NCBI RefSeq assembly: GCF_003574835.2 | Contig: NZ_CP063196.1 | Location: 4,154,001 to 4,218,000 of the forward strand | Length of the DNA: 64,000 bases | Reading direction: 5' to 3' | Source of the DNA: Thermobifida halotolerans | GTDB taxonomy: Bacteria > Actinomycetota > Actinomycetes > Streptosporangiales > Streptosporangiaceae | In this document: in pieces, positions 50,148 through 59,323 of the stretch | How the letters are laid out: every line of letters starts with the position of its first letter | How positions within the stretch are numbered: position 1 is the first letter of the stretch | Notes under the pieces: model-generated | Seen by the model: only the letters and a program-made list of their open reading frames with translations | Told to the model about the DNA's origin: nothing | Database searches by the model: none | Program-made: the position numbers and the translations under genes

Positions 50148-50681
50148 ATGAGCGACCGTGACGATCTTCTGCGACAGATCAACGATAAGGCCGTTGTGCA
50201 CGGCAGGGTGACTCTCTCCTCGGGGGCCGAGGCCGACTACTACGTGGACCTGCGCCGGATCACCCTGGACGGGGAGAGCGCGCCGCTGGTGGGGCGGGTG
50301 ATGCTGGACGCGACCGCCGACCTGGACTACGAGGCGGTCGGCGGGCTGACCCTGGGCGCGGACCCGGTGGCCACCGCCATGCTGCACGCGGCGGCGGCGC
50401 GGGGGCGCCGTCTGGACGCGTTCGTGGTGCGCAAGGAGGGCAAGGCGCACGGGTTGCAGCGCCGTGTCGAGGGCCCCGACGTCCGCGGCCGCCGGGTGCT
50501 CGCGGTGGAGGACACCTCGACCACCGGAGGGTCGGTGCTGACGGCCGTGACCGCGCTGCGCGAGGCGGGCGCCGAGGTGGTCGGCGTGGCCGTGATCGTG
50601 GACCGGGGCGCGCGGGACAGGATCGCCGGTGAGGGGCTGACCTACCGGGCGGCCTACACGTTGGACGACCTGGACGTCTGA
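50148..50681 (+). CDS. pyrE: orotate phosphoribosyltransferase-like protein
   Basis: A 177-residue PRTase. It should make orotidine 5'-phosphate from orotate and PRPP in pyrimidine synthesis. The PRPP-binding motif VLAVEDTSTTGGSVLTAV is clear. The N-terminal LSSGAEADYYVDLRRITLDG and the flexible-loop region FVVRKEGKAHGLQRRVEG are typical of OPRTase. The ATG at 50148 has no strong ribosome-binding site; TAGGCT 7 nt upstream may be a -10 for a leaderless message. It is outside any pyr operon here. Confidence 0.9.
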   Translation: MSDRDDLLRQINDKAVVHGRVTLSSGAEADYYVDLRRITLDGESAPLVGRVMLDATADLDYEAVGGLTLGADPVATAMLHAAAARGRRLDAFVVRKEGKAHGLQRRVEGPDVRGRRVLAVEDTSTTGGSVLTAVTALREAGAEVVGVAVIVDRGARDRIAGEGLTYRAAYTLDDLDV

Positions 50682-50715
50682 CCGCCTGTTCCGCTCCGCC
50701 GCGCCCGGGGGCGGG

Positions 50716-51150
50716 TCACTCGGCCACGGCGGTGAAGGTGTAGTCGGGGTCCTCCTCACTGACGTCCCTGGGGTCGCCGTTGACGCGTACCTCGACCGCG
50801 GAGGGAGTGCCCAGGGTGACGTCCATGCGTGGCTTGTCGTAGGAGACGTACTCACCCTGGGTCATGGTCGTGTCGATGAGCACCTCGCCTCCGGGAATCC
50901 GGACGAGCACGTCGCTGGACTCCCCCACCACCTGGATGCGCAGCACTTCCGTGTCCTCGGCGGAGGCGTCGGGCTCCGAAGGTGCGGAGAGGGCGCCGGA
51001 CTCGCTGGGCACCAGGACGTCGCTGTTGCCGGGAAGGGAACGGTAGAAGAAGTACCCGCCCAGCACGACGAGGGTGACCAGCAGCACGATCGCCCCGGCG
51101 ATCGCCAACGCCTGGCCGATGCCTCTCGGATCATTGCGATGTCGTCCCAC
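50716..51150 (-). CDS. membrane-anchored DUF4115-like protein
   Basis: A 144-residue protein. A basic N-terminus and one membrane helix (LAIAGAIVLLVTLVVLGGYF) precede an acidic linker and an extracytoplasmic beta-rich domain (VLRIQVVGESSDVLVRIPGG, TLGTPSAVEVRVNGDPRDVS). The pattern recalls the DUF4115/RodZ C-terminal domain. GTG 51150 is chosen, with TACATT 7 nt upstream as a possible -10 for a leaderless message; the TTG at 51183 is an alternative. It lies between the pyrE-like gene and fba, on the opposite strand. The function is unknown. Confidence 0.6.
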   Translation of the reverse strand: MGRHRNDPRGIGQALAIAGAIVLLVTLVVLGGYFFYRSLPGNSDVLVPSESGALSAPSEPDASAEDTEVLRIQVVGESSDVLVRIPGGEVLIDTTMTQGEYVSYDKPRMDVTLGTPSAVEVRVNGDPRDVSEEDPDYTFTAVAE

Positions 51151-51453
51151 GATGCTGAATGTAGCGCGAATCACCCATAACAATCGACAGTGGCACGACT
51201 CTCGTCTTTTCTCACACCGGGTCGGTGACCACGCGGAGCCGGCTCCTCACCGGGGATCACGCTCCGCGGCGCTTCGGACACCTGTTGCGCGCGGGTGACG
51301 TTCACGGCATTGTGGTCTAGACCTTTCGCGAAAGACCCGCCGTTCGGAATACTTGGCGGGTGATCCGGCGAGAACCCGTCGTGAAAAAATCGATGTGACG
51401 GACCTTCGAGGCTGGCCCGTCACCACTCCAGGCCAATCAGGGGAGTCAACACC
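51151..51453. other. divergent region upstream of fba with palindromes
   Basis: A 303-bp region. CTTTCGCGAAAG at 51323-51334 is a perfect 12-bp palindrome, and ACCCGCC/GGCGGGT (51335-51341 and 51355-51361) form an adjacent inverted repeat. They may be operators or leader hairpins of fba. No gene is seen. Confidence 0.45.
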
Positions 51454-52476
<1,023 letters not shown>

Positions 52477-52504
52477 GAGCCGCGGAAGCGCTCCGCCGCG
52501 CGCG

Positions 52505-52534
52505 AGGCCCCCGGGCGACGGCTTCCGGGGGCCT
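52505..52534 (+). terminator. terminator after fba
   Basis: AGGCCCCCGG and CCGGGGGCCT form a perfect 10-bp stem with a 10-nt loop, 28 bp beyond the stop. Confidence 0.75.
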
Positions 52535-52598
52535 TTCCGCGCCCTTCCGCACCGCCCGTTCCGGTCGCGGCCGAGGGCTGCCTGGCAGGATGGGGGGC

Positions 52599-53015
52599 AT
52601 GGAGCCGAACCAGAACCTGTTGGGCGGTCCGCCGCCCACCGAACTGCCCGACCAGCCCGAAGCGCGCGAGGCCCTGGCCTCGGGAACCGACCCGGCCGAG
52701 GTCGCGGCGCGCTTCCCCGCCTACCCGGCCGCCTGGGCCGCGCTCGCCGAACGCGCCTACGAGGGGGGCGAGGACGTCGCCGCCTACGCCTACGCGCGCA
52801 CCGGCTACCACCGGGGGCTGGACCAGTTGCGCCGCAGCGGGTGGAAGGGGCACGGCCCGGTCCCGTGGGAGCACGAGCCCAACCGCGGTTTCCTGCTCTC
52901 GCTGTACTACCTCGGCAAGGCCGCCGAGGCGATCGAGGAGACCGAGGAGGCCGAGCGGTGCGCCGCCTTCCTCCGGGACAGCAGCGAGACGGCGGCCAAG
53001 GCGCTCCAGGGCTGA
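52599..53015 (+). CDS. DUF3151-family protein
   Basis: A 138-residue soluble protein found next to fba in many actinobacteria. Typical segments are NQNLLGGPPPTELPDQPEAR, FPAYPAAWAALAERAYEGGE, AYAYARTGYHRGLDQLRRSG and FLLSLYYLGKAAEAIEETEE. It looks all-helical. No catalytic residues are known. ATG 52599 is taken as the start; an in-frame start 9 bp upstream is possible. The function is unknown, with conservation of context as the only clue. Confidence 0.85.
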   Translation: MEPNQNLLGGPPPTELPDQPEAREALASGTDPAEVAARFPAYPAAWAALAERAYEGGEDVAAYAYARTGYHRGLDQLRRSGWKGHGPVPWEHEPNRGFLLSLYYLGKAAEAIEETEEAERCAAFLRDSSETAAKALQG

Positions 53016-53112
53016 CCGCGGGCCGCCCACGGGCACCGCGGGCCGCACCGTCCGCTTCCGTTTCCACAGCCTCTGACTGGGGGTTATCGGTCGTGTAACC
53101 TCTATGTGCAAG

Positions 53113-53141
53113 AGCCCCTGCCGCTTCTTGCGCCAGGGGCT
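53113..53141 (+). terminator. hairpin upstream of purA
   Basis: AGCCCCTG and CAGGGGCT form a perfect 8-bp stem around a 13-nt loop, about 100 bp after the DUF3151 stop and 68 bp before purA. It may terminate the upstream gene or act in the purA leader. Confidence 0.5.
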
Positions 53142-53208
53142 TCGGCACGTCCGGGGCACACCGGGGCACGGCCTCGGTCCGATTCGAGGAATGCAGAGGT
53201 AGACGGCG

Positions 53209-54492
53209 ATGCCGGCGATCACGCTCGTTGGGGCCCAGTGGGGGGATGAGGGGAAGGGGAAGGCAACCGACCTTGTCGGCGGCCGCGTTGACTACGTGGT
53301 CCGGTACCAGGGCGGCAACAACGCGGGCCACACCGTGGTCATCGGCGACCAGAAGTACGCTCTGCACCTGCTTCCGTCGGGCATCCTCTCCCCCGACGTG
53401 GTTCCGGTGATCGCCAACGGCGTCGTCATCGACCCGGCGGTGCTGTTCGAGGAGCTCGACGGCCTGGTCCAGCGCGGCGTCGACACCTCGCGCCTGCTGA
53501 TCTCGGCGAACGCGCACCTGATCATGCCCTACCACCGGGCACTGGACAAGGTCAGCGAGCGCTTCCTCGGCAAGGGCCGCATCGGCACCACCGGCCGCGG
53601 CATCGGCCCCACCTACGCCGACAAGATCTCCCGCGCGGGCGTGCGCGTACAGGACATGTTCGACGCCAAGATCCTGCGCAAGAAGCTGGAGCTGGCGCTC
53701 AACGACAAGAACCAGATCCTCACCAAGGTGTACAACCGCCGTGGCCTGGACCTGGACCGCATCCTCGACGAGTACCTGGGCTACGCGGAGAAGCTGCGCC
53801 CCTACGTGGCCGACACCTCGCTGGTGCTGAACCGGGCGCTGGACGAGGGAAGGACCGTCTTCCTGGAGGGGTCGCAGGGCACCCTGCTGGACATCGACCA
53901 CGGCACCTACCCGTTCGTCACCTCCTCCTCCCCCACCGCGGGCGGCGCGTGCGCGGGGTCGGGCATCGGCCCCACCCGCATCACCAAGGTCATCGGCATC
54001 CTGAAGTCCTACACCACCCGTGTCGGCTCGGGCCCGTTCCCCACCGAACTGGAGGACGAGTGGGGCGAGTGGCTGCGCTCCCAGGGGCACGAGTACGGCG
54101 TCACCACCGGCCGCAACCGCCGTTGCGGCTGGTTCGACGCGCCGATCGCCCGCTACGCCACCCGGGTCAACGGCATCACCGACTTCTTCCTCACCAAGCT
54201 CGACGTGCTGTCGGGGCTGGAGCGCGTCCCGGTGTGCGTCGCCTACGACGTCGACGGCGTGCGGCACGACGAGATCCCCATGACGCAGACGGAGTTCCAC
54301 CACGCCAGGCCGGTCTACGAGTACCTCGACGGCTGGGGCGACGACATCACCGGCGCGCGGTCCTTCGAGGACCTGCCGAAGAACGCGCAGGTGTACGTGC
54401 GGACGCTGGAGGAGCTGTCGGGCGCGCCGATCTCCGCCATCGGCGTCGGCCCCGGTCGGGACCAGACCCTGGAACTGCGTCCTCTCGTGTAG
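53209..54492 (+). CDS. purA: adenylosuccinate synthetase
   Basis: A 427-residue GTP-dependent ligase that joins IMP and aspartate to adenylosuccinate, the first step from IMP to AMP. The GTP-binding start [20 protein letters not shown], the [11 protein letters not shown] segment, [40 protein letters not shown] and the C-terminal [17 protein letters not shown] all match. The ATG at 53209 is the family start (PAITLVG). It begins a purine run with purD, purB and purC. Confidence 0.97.
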   Translation: MPAITLVGAQWGDEGKGKATDLVGGRVDYVVRYQGGNNAGHTVVIGDQKYALHLLPSGILSPDVVPVIANGVVIDPAVLFEELDGLVQRGVDTSRLLISANAHLIMPYHRALDKVSERFLGKGRIGTTGRGIGPTYADKISRAGVRVQDMFDAKILRKKLELALNDKNQILTKVYNRRGLDLDRILDEYLGYAEKLRPYVADTSLVLNRALDEGRTVFLEGSQGTLLDIDHGTYPFVTSSSPTAGGACAGSGIGPTRITKVIGILKSYTTRVGSGPFPTELEDEWGEWLRSQGHEYGVTTGRNRRCGWFDAPIARYATRVNGITDFFLTKLDVLSGLERVPVCVAYDVDGVRHDEIPMTQTEFHHARPVYEYLDGWGDDITGARSFEDLPKNAQVYVRTLEELSGAPISAIGVGPGRDQTLELRPLV

Positions 54493-54498
54493 TCGCGG

Positions 54499-54528
54499 CC
54501 CGCGGCGGCGGAGCGTCCGCCCCGCGGG
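54499..54528 (+). terminator. terminator after purA
   Basis: CCCGCGG-C-GGCGGA pairs with TCCGCC-CCGCGGG (one bulged C) across a 3-nt loop, directly after the stop codon. It suggests that purD has its own promoter. Confidence 0.65.
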
Positions 54529-54607
54529 ACGGGCGCGGTGTGCGGAGGCGCTCCGGACGCCGCGCCGTTTCCCCATTCCCCCCTCGAAACCAATAGGGTC
54601 CATTGCT

Positions 54608-55861
54608 GTGAAAGCCCTCGTGATCGGCGGCGGAGGCCGCGAACACGCGCTGGTGCGCGCGTTGTCCCTCGACCCCGGTGTGACCAGCCTGCACTGCGCC
54701 CCCGGCAACCCGGGGACCTCGGAGCTGGCGGAGAACCACGTCATCAACGTCACCGACGGCCTGGCCGTCACCGAACTGGCCGCGCGCATCGGCGCGGAGC
54801 TGGTGGTGGTCGGTCCGGAGGCCCCGCTGGTGGCCGGTGTCGCCGACGAACTGCGGCGGCGCGGCATCCCGGTGTTCGGCCCCGACCGGGCGGCGGCCCG
54901 GATCGAGGGTTCCAAGGCGTTCGCCAAGGAGGTCATGGCGGCGGCGGGCGTGCCCACCGCCGAGGCCCGGGTGTGCCGCACGGCGGCGCAGGTGTCCGAG
55001 GCGTTGGACCTGTTCGGCCCGCCCTACGTGGTCAAGGACGACGGCCTGGCGGCGGGCAAGGGCGTCGTGGTCACCGAGGACCGCGCGCTCGCCGAGCGGC
55101 ACGCCCACGAGTGCGGCCGGGTGGTCATCGAGGAGTACCTGGACGGCCCCGAACTGTCGCTGTTCGCGCTCAGCGACGGCCGCAACACGGTGCCGCTGCT
55201 GCCCGCGCAGGACTTCAAGCGCGCCTACGACGGCGACCGGGGCCCCAACACCGGCGGCATGGGCGCCTACGCGCCGCTGCCGTGGGCTCCGCCGGGGCTG
55301 GTCGACGAGGTCATGGAGACCGTGGTGCGTCCCACCGTCGCCGAGATGGACCGGCGCGGCACGCCCTACCAGGGGCTGCTGTACGCGGGGCTGGCGCTGA
55401 CCTCGCGCGGGGTGCGCGTGGTGGAGTTCAACGCCCGCTTCGGCGACCCCGAGACCCAGGTGGTGCTGGACCGGTTGGCCACTCCGCTGGGCGCGCTGCT
55501 GCAGGCCGCCGACACCGGGAACCTGGGCGGGGTGTCGGCGCTGGAGTGGCGTCCGGGCGCGGCCGTCACCGTGGTGGTGGCCGCCGAGAACTACCCGGGC
55601 GACCCGGTCAGGGGCGACCTGGTCGGCGGTCTGGCCGAGGCCAACGCGGTGGAGGGCGCCTACGTCCTGCACGCGGGCACCGCCTGGAGCGGCGCGCACG
55701 ACGTCAAGGCCAACGGCGGGCGGGTGCTGAGCGTGGTGGGCTCGGGCGCCGACCTCGCCGAGGCCCGCGAGCGCGCCTACGAGGCGGTCGGCCGGATCGA
55801 GCTGCGCGGGTCCTTCCACCGCACCGACATCGCGGAGCGGGCGGCGCTGGGGCGGGGCTGA
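54608..55861 (+). CDS. purD: phosphoribosylamine-glycine ligase
   Basis: A 417-residue ATP-grasp enzyme (GARS) of early purine synthesis. Markers: KALVIGGGGREHALVRALSL at the start, VVVGPEAPLVAGVADEL, the ATP-grasp block YVVKDDGLAAGKGVVVTEDR, QDFKRAYDGDRGPNTGGMGA and FNARFGDPETQ. GTG 54608 gives the conserved N-terminus (VKALVIGGGG). It stands alone rather than fused to purN/purM, as usual in bacteria. A toxin-antitoxin-like pair follows. Confidence 0.96.
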   Translation: MKALVIGGGGREHALVRALSLDPGVTSLHCAPGNPGTSELAENHVINVTDGLAVTELAARIGAELVVVGPEAPLVAGVADELRRRGIPVFGPDRAAARIEGSKAFAKEVMAAAGVPTAEARVCRTAAQVSEALDLFGPPYVVKDDGLAAGKGVVVTEDRALAERHAHECGRVVIEEYLDGPELSLFALSDGRNTVPLLPAQDFKRAYDGDRGPNTGGMGAYAPLPWAPPGLVDEVMETVVRPTVAEMDRRGTPYQGLLYAGLALTSRGVRVVEFNARFGDPETQVVLDRLATPLGALLQAADTGNLGGVSALEWRPGAAVTVVVAAENYPGDPVRGDLVGGLAEANAVEGAYVLHAGTAWSGAHDVKANGGRVLSVVGSGADLAEARERAYEAVGRIELRGSFHRTDIAERAALGRG

Positions 55862-55927
55862 ACGGCGGCTTCCGCGCGGAGTTCTCGTTCTCCTGACACG
55901 GGGCGACGGCCCCGACACCCTTGACCT

Positions 55928-56188
55928 ATGAGCGGAAAGGTAAAGGTTGAGCGGCGTCGCGCTCGTCGCCCCGGACGCATCTCCACCAAGCACCAGGTCA
56001 CCATCCCGGTCGCCCAACTGGAGGAAGCGGGCCTGGCTCCGGGCGACGAGGTCGAATTCGTCGTGACGAGCCCCGGACGGATCGAGATCAGACGCCCCAG
56101 GAGCCGCTTCGAGAGCGTCATCGGGACGGTCCCCCACCTTGAGGACTACGTCGACATCGACGAACTGCGCAACGAGTGGGAACGCTGA
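55928..56188 (+). CDS. AbrB/MazE-type antitoxin-like protein
   Basis: An 86-residue protein. The SpoVT/AbrB swapped-hairpin DNA-binding domain is clear: RISTKHQVTIPVAQLEEAGL, then APGDEVEFVVTSPGRIEIRR. The C-terminus (EDYVDIDELRNEWER) is acidic and should bind and block the toxin. The stop codon overlaps the ATG of the PIN gene by one base (56188), a classic toxin-antitoxin layout. The pair interrupts the pur genes and may autoregulate its promoter. Confidence 0.82.
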   Translation: MSGKVKVERRRARRPGRISTKHQVTIPVAQLEEAGLAPGDEVEFVVTSPGRIEIRRPRSRFESVIGTVPHLEDYVDIDELRNEWER

Positions 56189-56595
56189 TGGCCACGGCAG
56201 TCCTTGCCAGCGGTGTCATCATCGCCCTGCTCAGTCCGACAGACGTCTTCCACACCACGGCGTCCCAGGCGGTGATGCGCGGGGAAGCTGGTGGGGATGC
56301 GATCGTCGTCTCCGCCTCGGCCTGGGCAGAAGTCCTGGCCGGCTCGGTTCGCAAGGGCCCCGAGGCTGTCACCGACACTGAGCGCCTCCTCCACACGCTG
56401 GACGACGTGATCGACGTGGACCAGGAGATCGCTGCCCATGCGGCCCGCCTCCGAACGGACGACCTCAGCATCCGTCTTCCGGATGCCTTCGTGGCGGCCA
56501 CCGCTCAGGTGTTGGAGGACGGTGTGCTGCTCACCACGGACACCGCGCTCGCGGAGAAGATCGCCCCCGGTCTCGCCGAACTCGTCACCGTCTGA
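56188..56595 (+). CDS. PIN-domain toxin-like protein with altered first acidic residue
   Basis: A 135-residue VapC-type PIN protein, normally an RNase that cuts tRNA or rRNA. The later acidic residues are present (SASAWAEVL, LPDAFVAATAQVLEDGVLLT, TDTALAEKIA). At the start, however, the usual L-D-x-S motif reads V-L-A-S-G-V-I-I-A-L-L, so the first catalytic Asp is Ala7. This may weaken or abolish nuclease activity. ATG 56188 is chosen because it overlaps the antitoxin stop; an upstream GTG at 56176 is less likely. Confidence 0.78.
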   Translation: MATAVLASGVIIALLSPTDVFHTTASQAVMRGEAGGDAIVVSASAWAEVLAGSVRKGPEAVTDTERLLHTLDDVIDVDQEIAAHAARLRTDDLSIRLPDAFVAATAQVLEDGVLLTTDTALAEKIAPGLAELVTV

Positions 56596-56628
56596 CCCGC
56601 CTGCCCATGCTCCTGAGACAATGGGAGC

Positions 56629-57936
56629 GTGATCGAGCGCTACACCCTTCCGGAAATGGGGCGCGTCTTCAGCGACGCCCACAAGTACGAGCTCTGGTGC
56701 CAGGTGGAGACCCTGGTCATGGAGGCCCACGCGGCGGCCGGGACCATTCCCGCCGACTCGGTGGAGCCGGTCCGCCAGGCGCCTCCGCCCACGCCCGAGC
56801 GGGTGGCCGAGATCGAGGCGGTGACCCAGCACGACGTCATCGCGTTCCTGACCGCCTGGGCCGACAACACCGAGCCGCGCGAGGCCGCCAAGTGGGTGCA
56901 CTTCGGCATGACCTCCTCCGACCTGCTGGACACCGCGCTGGCCGCGCAACTGGTCGAGGCCACCGACATCCTGCTGGCCAAGGCCGACGCACTGGTGGCG
57001 GTGCTGCGCGACCACGCGCTGGAGCACCGCCGGACGCTGCGGGTGGGCCGCACGCACGGCATCCACGGCGAGCCCGACGTGTGGGGACACCGGGTCGCCG
57101 ACTTCGCGTTCGGCATGGCGCGCTCCCGCGACCGGCTGCGCCGCGCCCGCGAGGCCGTGGGCGTGATGGCGATCTCCGGACCGGTGGGCACCTACTCCAA
57201 CATCGACCCCGCCGTCGAGGACTACGTCGCCGAGAAGCTGGGGCTGCGTCCCGCGGACGTGTCCACCCAGGTGGTGCTGCGCGACGGCATCTCCGAGTGG
57301 GTGAGCGCGCTGGCGGTCGTCGCGACCGTCTGCGAGGCGATCGCGCTGGAGGTCCGGCACGGCCAGCGCACCGAGGTGCGGGAGCTGTGGGAGCCGTTCG
57401 GCAAAGGGCAGAAGGGGTCCAGCGCCATGCCCCACAAGAAGAACCCGATCCTGTCGGAGCGCATCTGCGGCATGGCGCGGATCGTGCGCGCCCAGATCGT
57501 GCCGGTCATGGAGGGCATCCCGCTGTGGCACGAGCGCGACATCTCCCACTCCTCCACCGAGCGCATCGCGCTGCCGGACGCGGCCGTCGCCACCGACTAC
57601 CTGCTGCACCTGACCACCCGCCTGGTGAGCGGCCTGGTCGTGGACGCCGAGCGGATGCGGCACAACCTGGACTCCACCAACGGCCTCATCTACTCCTCGA
57701 CGGTGGTCTCCGAGCTGATCGAGACCGGTCTGTCGCGTGAGGACGTCTACGCGCTGGTGCAGGCCGCCGCCATGCGCACCTGGGAGACCGGTGTCGCGTT
57801 CCGGCAGACCCTGCGCGAGCAGGCCGAGAAGGACGGCGTGGAACTGGACGAGGCGCGACTGGACGAGGTGTGCCGTCCCGAGCGGTTCGTGCGCCGCCTC
57901 GACCGCGTCTTCGACCGGTTGCAGAACCTGAACTGA
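56629..57936 (+). CDS. purB: adenylosuccinate lyase
   Basis: A 435-residue lyase that acts twice in purine synthesis, on SAICAR and on adenylosuccinate, releasing fumarate. Markers are YTLPEMGRVFSDAHKYELWC at the start, TSSDLLDTALAAQLVEA, VGRTHGIHGEPDVWGHRVAD with active-site His, and the signature GSSAMPHKKNPILSERICGM, holding the flexible catalytic loop. GTG 56629 is used, with TGGGAGC upstream. It fits functionally between purA, purD and purC. Confidence 0.97.
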   Translation: MIERYTLPEMGRVFSDAHKYELWCQVETLVMEAHAAAGTIPADSVEPVRQAPPPTPERVAEIEAVTQHDVIAFLTAWADNTEPREAAKWVHFGMTSSDLLDTALAAQLVEATDILLAKADALVAVLRDHALEHRRTLRVGRTHGIHGEPDVWGHRVADFAFGMARSRDRLRRAREAVGVMAISGPVGTYSNIDPAVEDYVAEKLGLRPADVSTQVVLRDGISEWVSALAVVATVCEAIALEVRHGQRTEVRELWEPFGKGQKGSSAMPHKKNPILSERICGMARIVRAQIVPVMEGIPLWHERDISHSSTERIALPDAAVATDYLLHLTTRLVSGLVVDAERMRHNLDSTNGLIYSSTVVSELIETGLSREDVYALVQAAAMRTWETGVAFRQTLREQAEKDGVELDEARLDEVCRPERFVRRLDRVFDRLQNLN

Positions 57937-57955
57937 CCGTCGGCCCGTGTCGTCC

Positions 57956-57986
57956 GCGCCTTCGGCGGTCCCGCCGCCGAAGGCGC
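57956..57986 (+). terminator. hairpin between purB and purC
   Basis: GCGCCTTCGGCGG and its exact complement form a 13-bp stem with a 5-nt loop, 19 bp after purB and 27 bp before purC. It may terminate or attenuate transcription into purC. Confidence 0.65.
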
Positions 57987-58013
57987 GTCCCTCGTAGATC
58001 GGAAAAGACCACC

Positions 58014-58928
58014 ATGAGCGGTTTCGTCGACAAGCCGGTGCCCGTCGAGGTGCCGGGCCTCACCCACCTGCACACCGGCAAGGTGCGCGACCTGTACGCC
58101 ACCGGGTCGGGGGACCTGGTCATGGTGGCCAGCGACCGGGTGTCGGCCTTCGACTGGGTGCTGCCCACCGAGATCCCCGACAAGGGGCGGCTGCTCACGC
58201 AGCTGTCGCTGTGGTGGTTCGAGCAACTGTCCGACCTGGTGGACAACCACGTGATCTCCGACGTGCCGCCGAAGGGCGCTCCGACCGACTGGGCGGGGCG
58301 CACCCTCGTCTGCCGCAGGCTCGACATGGTCCCGGTGGAGTGCGTGGCGCGCGGCTACCTGACGGGTTCCGGGCTGAGCGAGTACAGCGCCACCGGGTCG
58401 GTGTGCGGTGTGCCGCTGCCCGGGGGGCTGGTGGACGGTTCGCGGCTGGACCGGGCGATCTTCACCCCGGCGATCAAGGCCGAGGTGGGCGAGCACGACG
58501 AGAACGTGTCGTTCGACACGGTGGCGCGGCTGCACGGTTCGGCGCTGGCGACCCGGCTGCGTGAGCTGACCCTGGGCCTGTACACGCGGGGCCGTGCGAT
58601 CGCCGAGGAGCGCGGCATCCTGCTGGCCGACACCAAGTTCGAGTTCGGGCGCGACACCGACGGCTCCCTCGTCCTCGCCGACGAGGTCTTCACCCCCGAC
58701 TCGTCGCGGTTCTGGCCGCGGGAGGAGTGGCGTCCGGGGCGGCCCCAGCCCTCGTTCGACAAGCAGATCATCCGTGACTGGCTGTCCTCTCCCGCGTCGG
58801 GGTGGGACCGCGCCTCCGAGACGCCGCCCCCGTCGCTGCCCGACGAGGTGGTGGAGCACACCCGCGCCAGGTATGTCGAGGTGTTCGTGCGGTTGACCGG
58901 ACGTACGCCTGATTTTGTCGGTGATTGA
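58014..58928 (+). CDS. purC: phosphoribosylaminoimidazole-succinocarboxamide synthase
   Basis: A 304-residue SAICAR synthetase that joins CAIR and aspartate with ATP. Markers: GKVRDLYATGSGDLVMVASD, the RVSAFDWVLPTEIPDKGRLL block, VPVECVARGYLTGSGLSEY, and the C-terminal DTKFEFGRDTDGSLVLADEV. Its product is the SAICAR substrate of purB, located just upstream. The ATG at 58014 has GGAAAAGACC upstream. The protein belongs to the longer SAICAR synthase type (about 300 residues) found in actinobacteria. Confidence 0.97.
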   Translation: MSGFVDKPVPVEVPGLTHLHTGKVRDLYATGSGDLVMVASDRVSAFDWVLPTEIPDKGRLLTQLSLWWFEQLSDLVDNHVISDVPPKGAPTDWAGRTLVCRRLDMVPVECVARGYLTGSGLSEYSATGSVCGVPLPGGLVDGSRLDRAIFTPAIKAEVGEHDENVSFDTVARLHGSALATRLRELTLGLYTRGRAIAEERGILLADTKFEFGRDTDGSLVLADEVFTPDSSRFWPREEWRPGRPQPSFDKQIIRDWLSSPASGWDRASETPPPSLPDEVVEHTRARYVEVFVRLTGRTPDFVGD

Positions 58929-59323
58929 CGACATTTCCCCAGGTCAAAATGTGTTGTATGGTCGATCGCGCAACGCCGTTCCACTGAAGGTGTGCCCGGT
59001 TCGCACCGGTGCGACGTAAAGTGGTGGGCGGCGCCCTGAGCACCCCGAACAGGTGTGAAGTATCTGTAGTGGTGCCAGAAGACGTCACAGAATCGCCCAG
59101 AAAGCATGAAACCGGGCACAGGTGGTGTGACCATGCCATTAAGCCTGCGATCACCGCGCCACTCGCGGCCGGGAAAGTGCGTTGCCGCAAAGGTGTCGCC
59201 GGTCGGCTAGCAACCGAACCCTTCTCGTCGGAACCCGCCGCGCACTTTCCTCATCAGATACTCCAGTAGGTCACACCGACGGGACCAACTTTGAATTTCC
59301 GCCTCACGAAGGAGCCGAAGAGC
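58929..59323. other. intergenic region between purC and the murA-like gene
   Basis: A 395-bp region without a credible gene. GGTGTGACC (59124-59132) and GGTCACACC (59269-59277) are exact inverted copies 145 bp apart and may bind one regulator. The AT-richer parts near 58930-58975 and 59240-59300 probably contain promoters. Confidence 0.4.

Noticed and set aside
59009-59269. 86-codon open frame between purC and the murA-like gene
   Set aside because: Poor start context and non-protein-like sequence; the region is better explained as regulatory.
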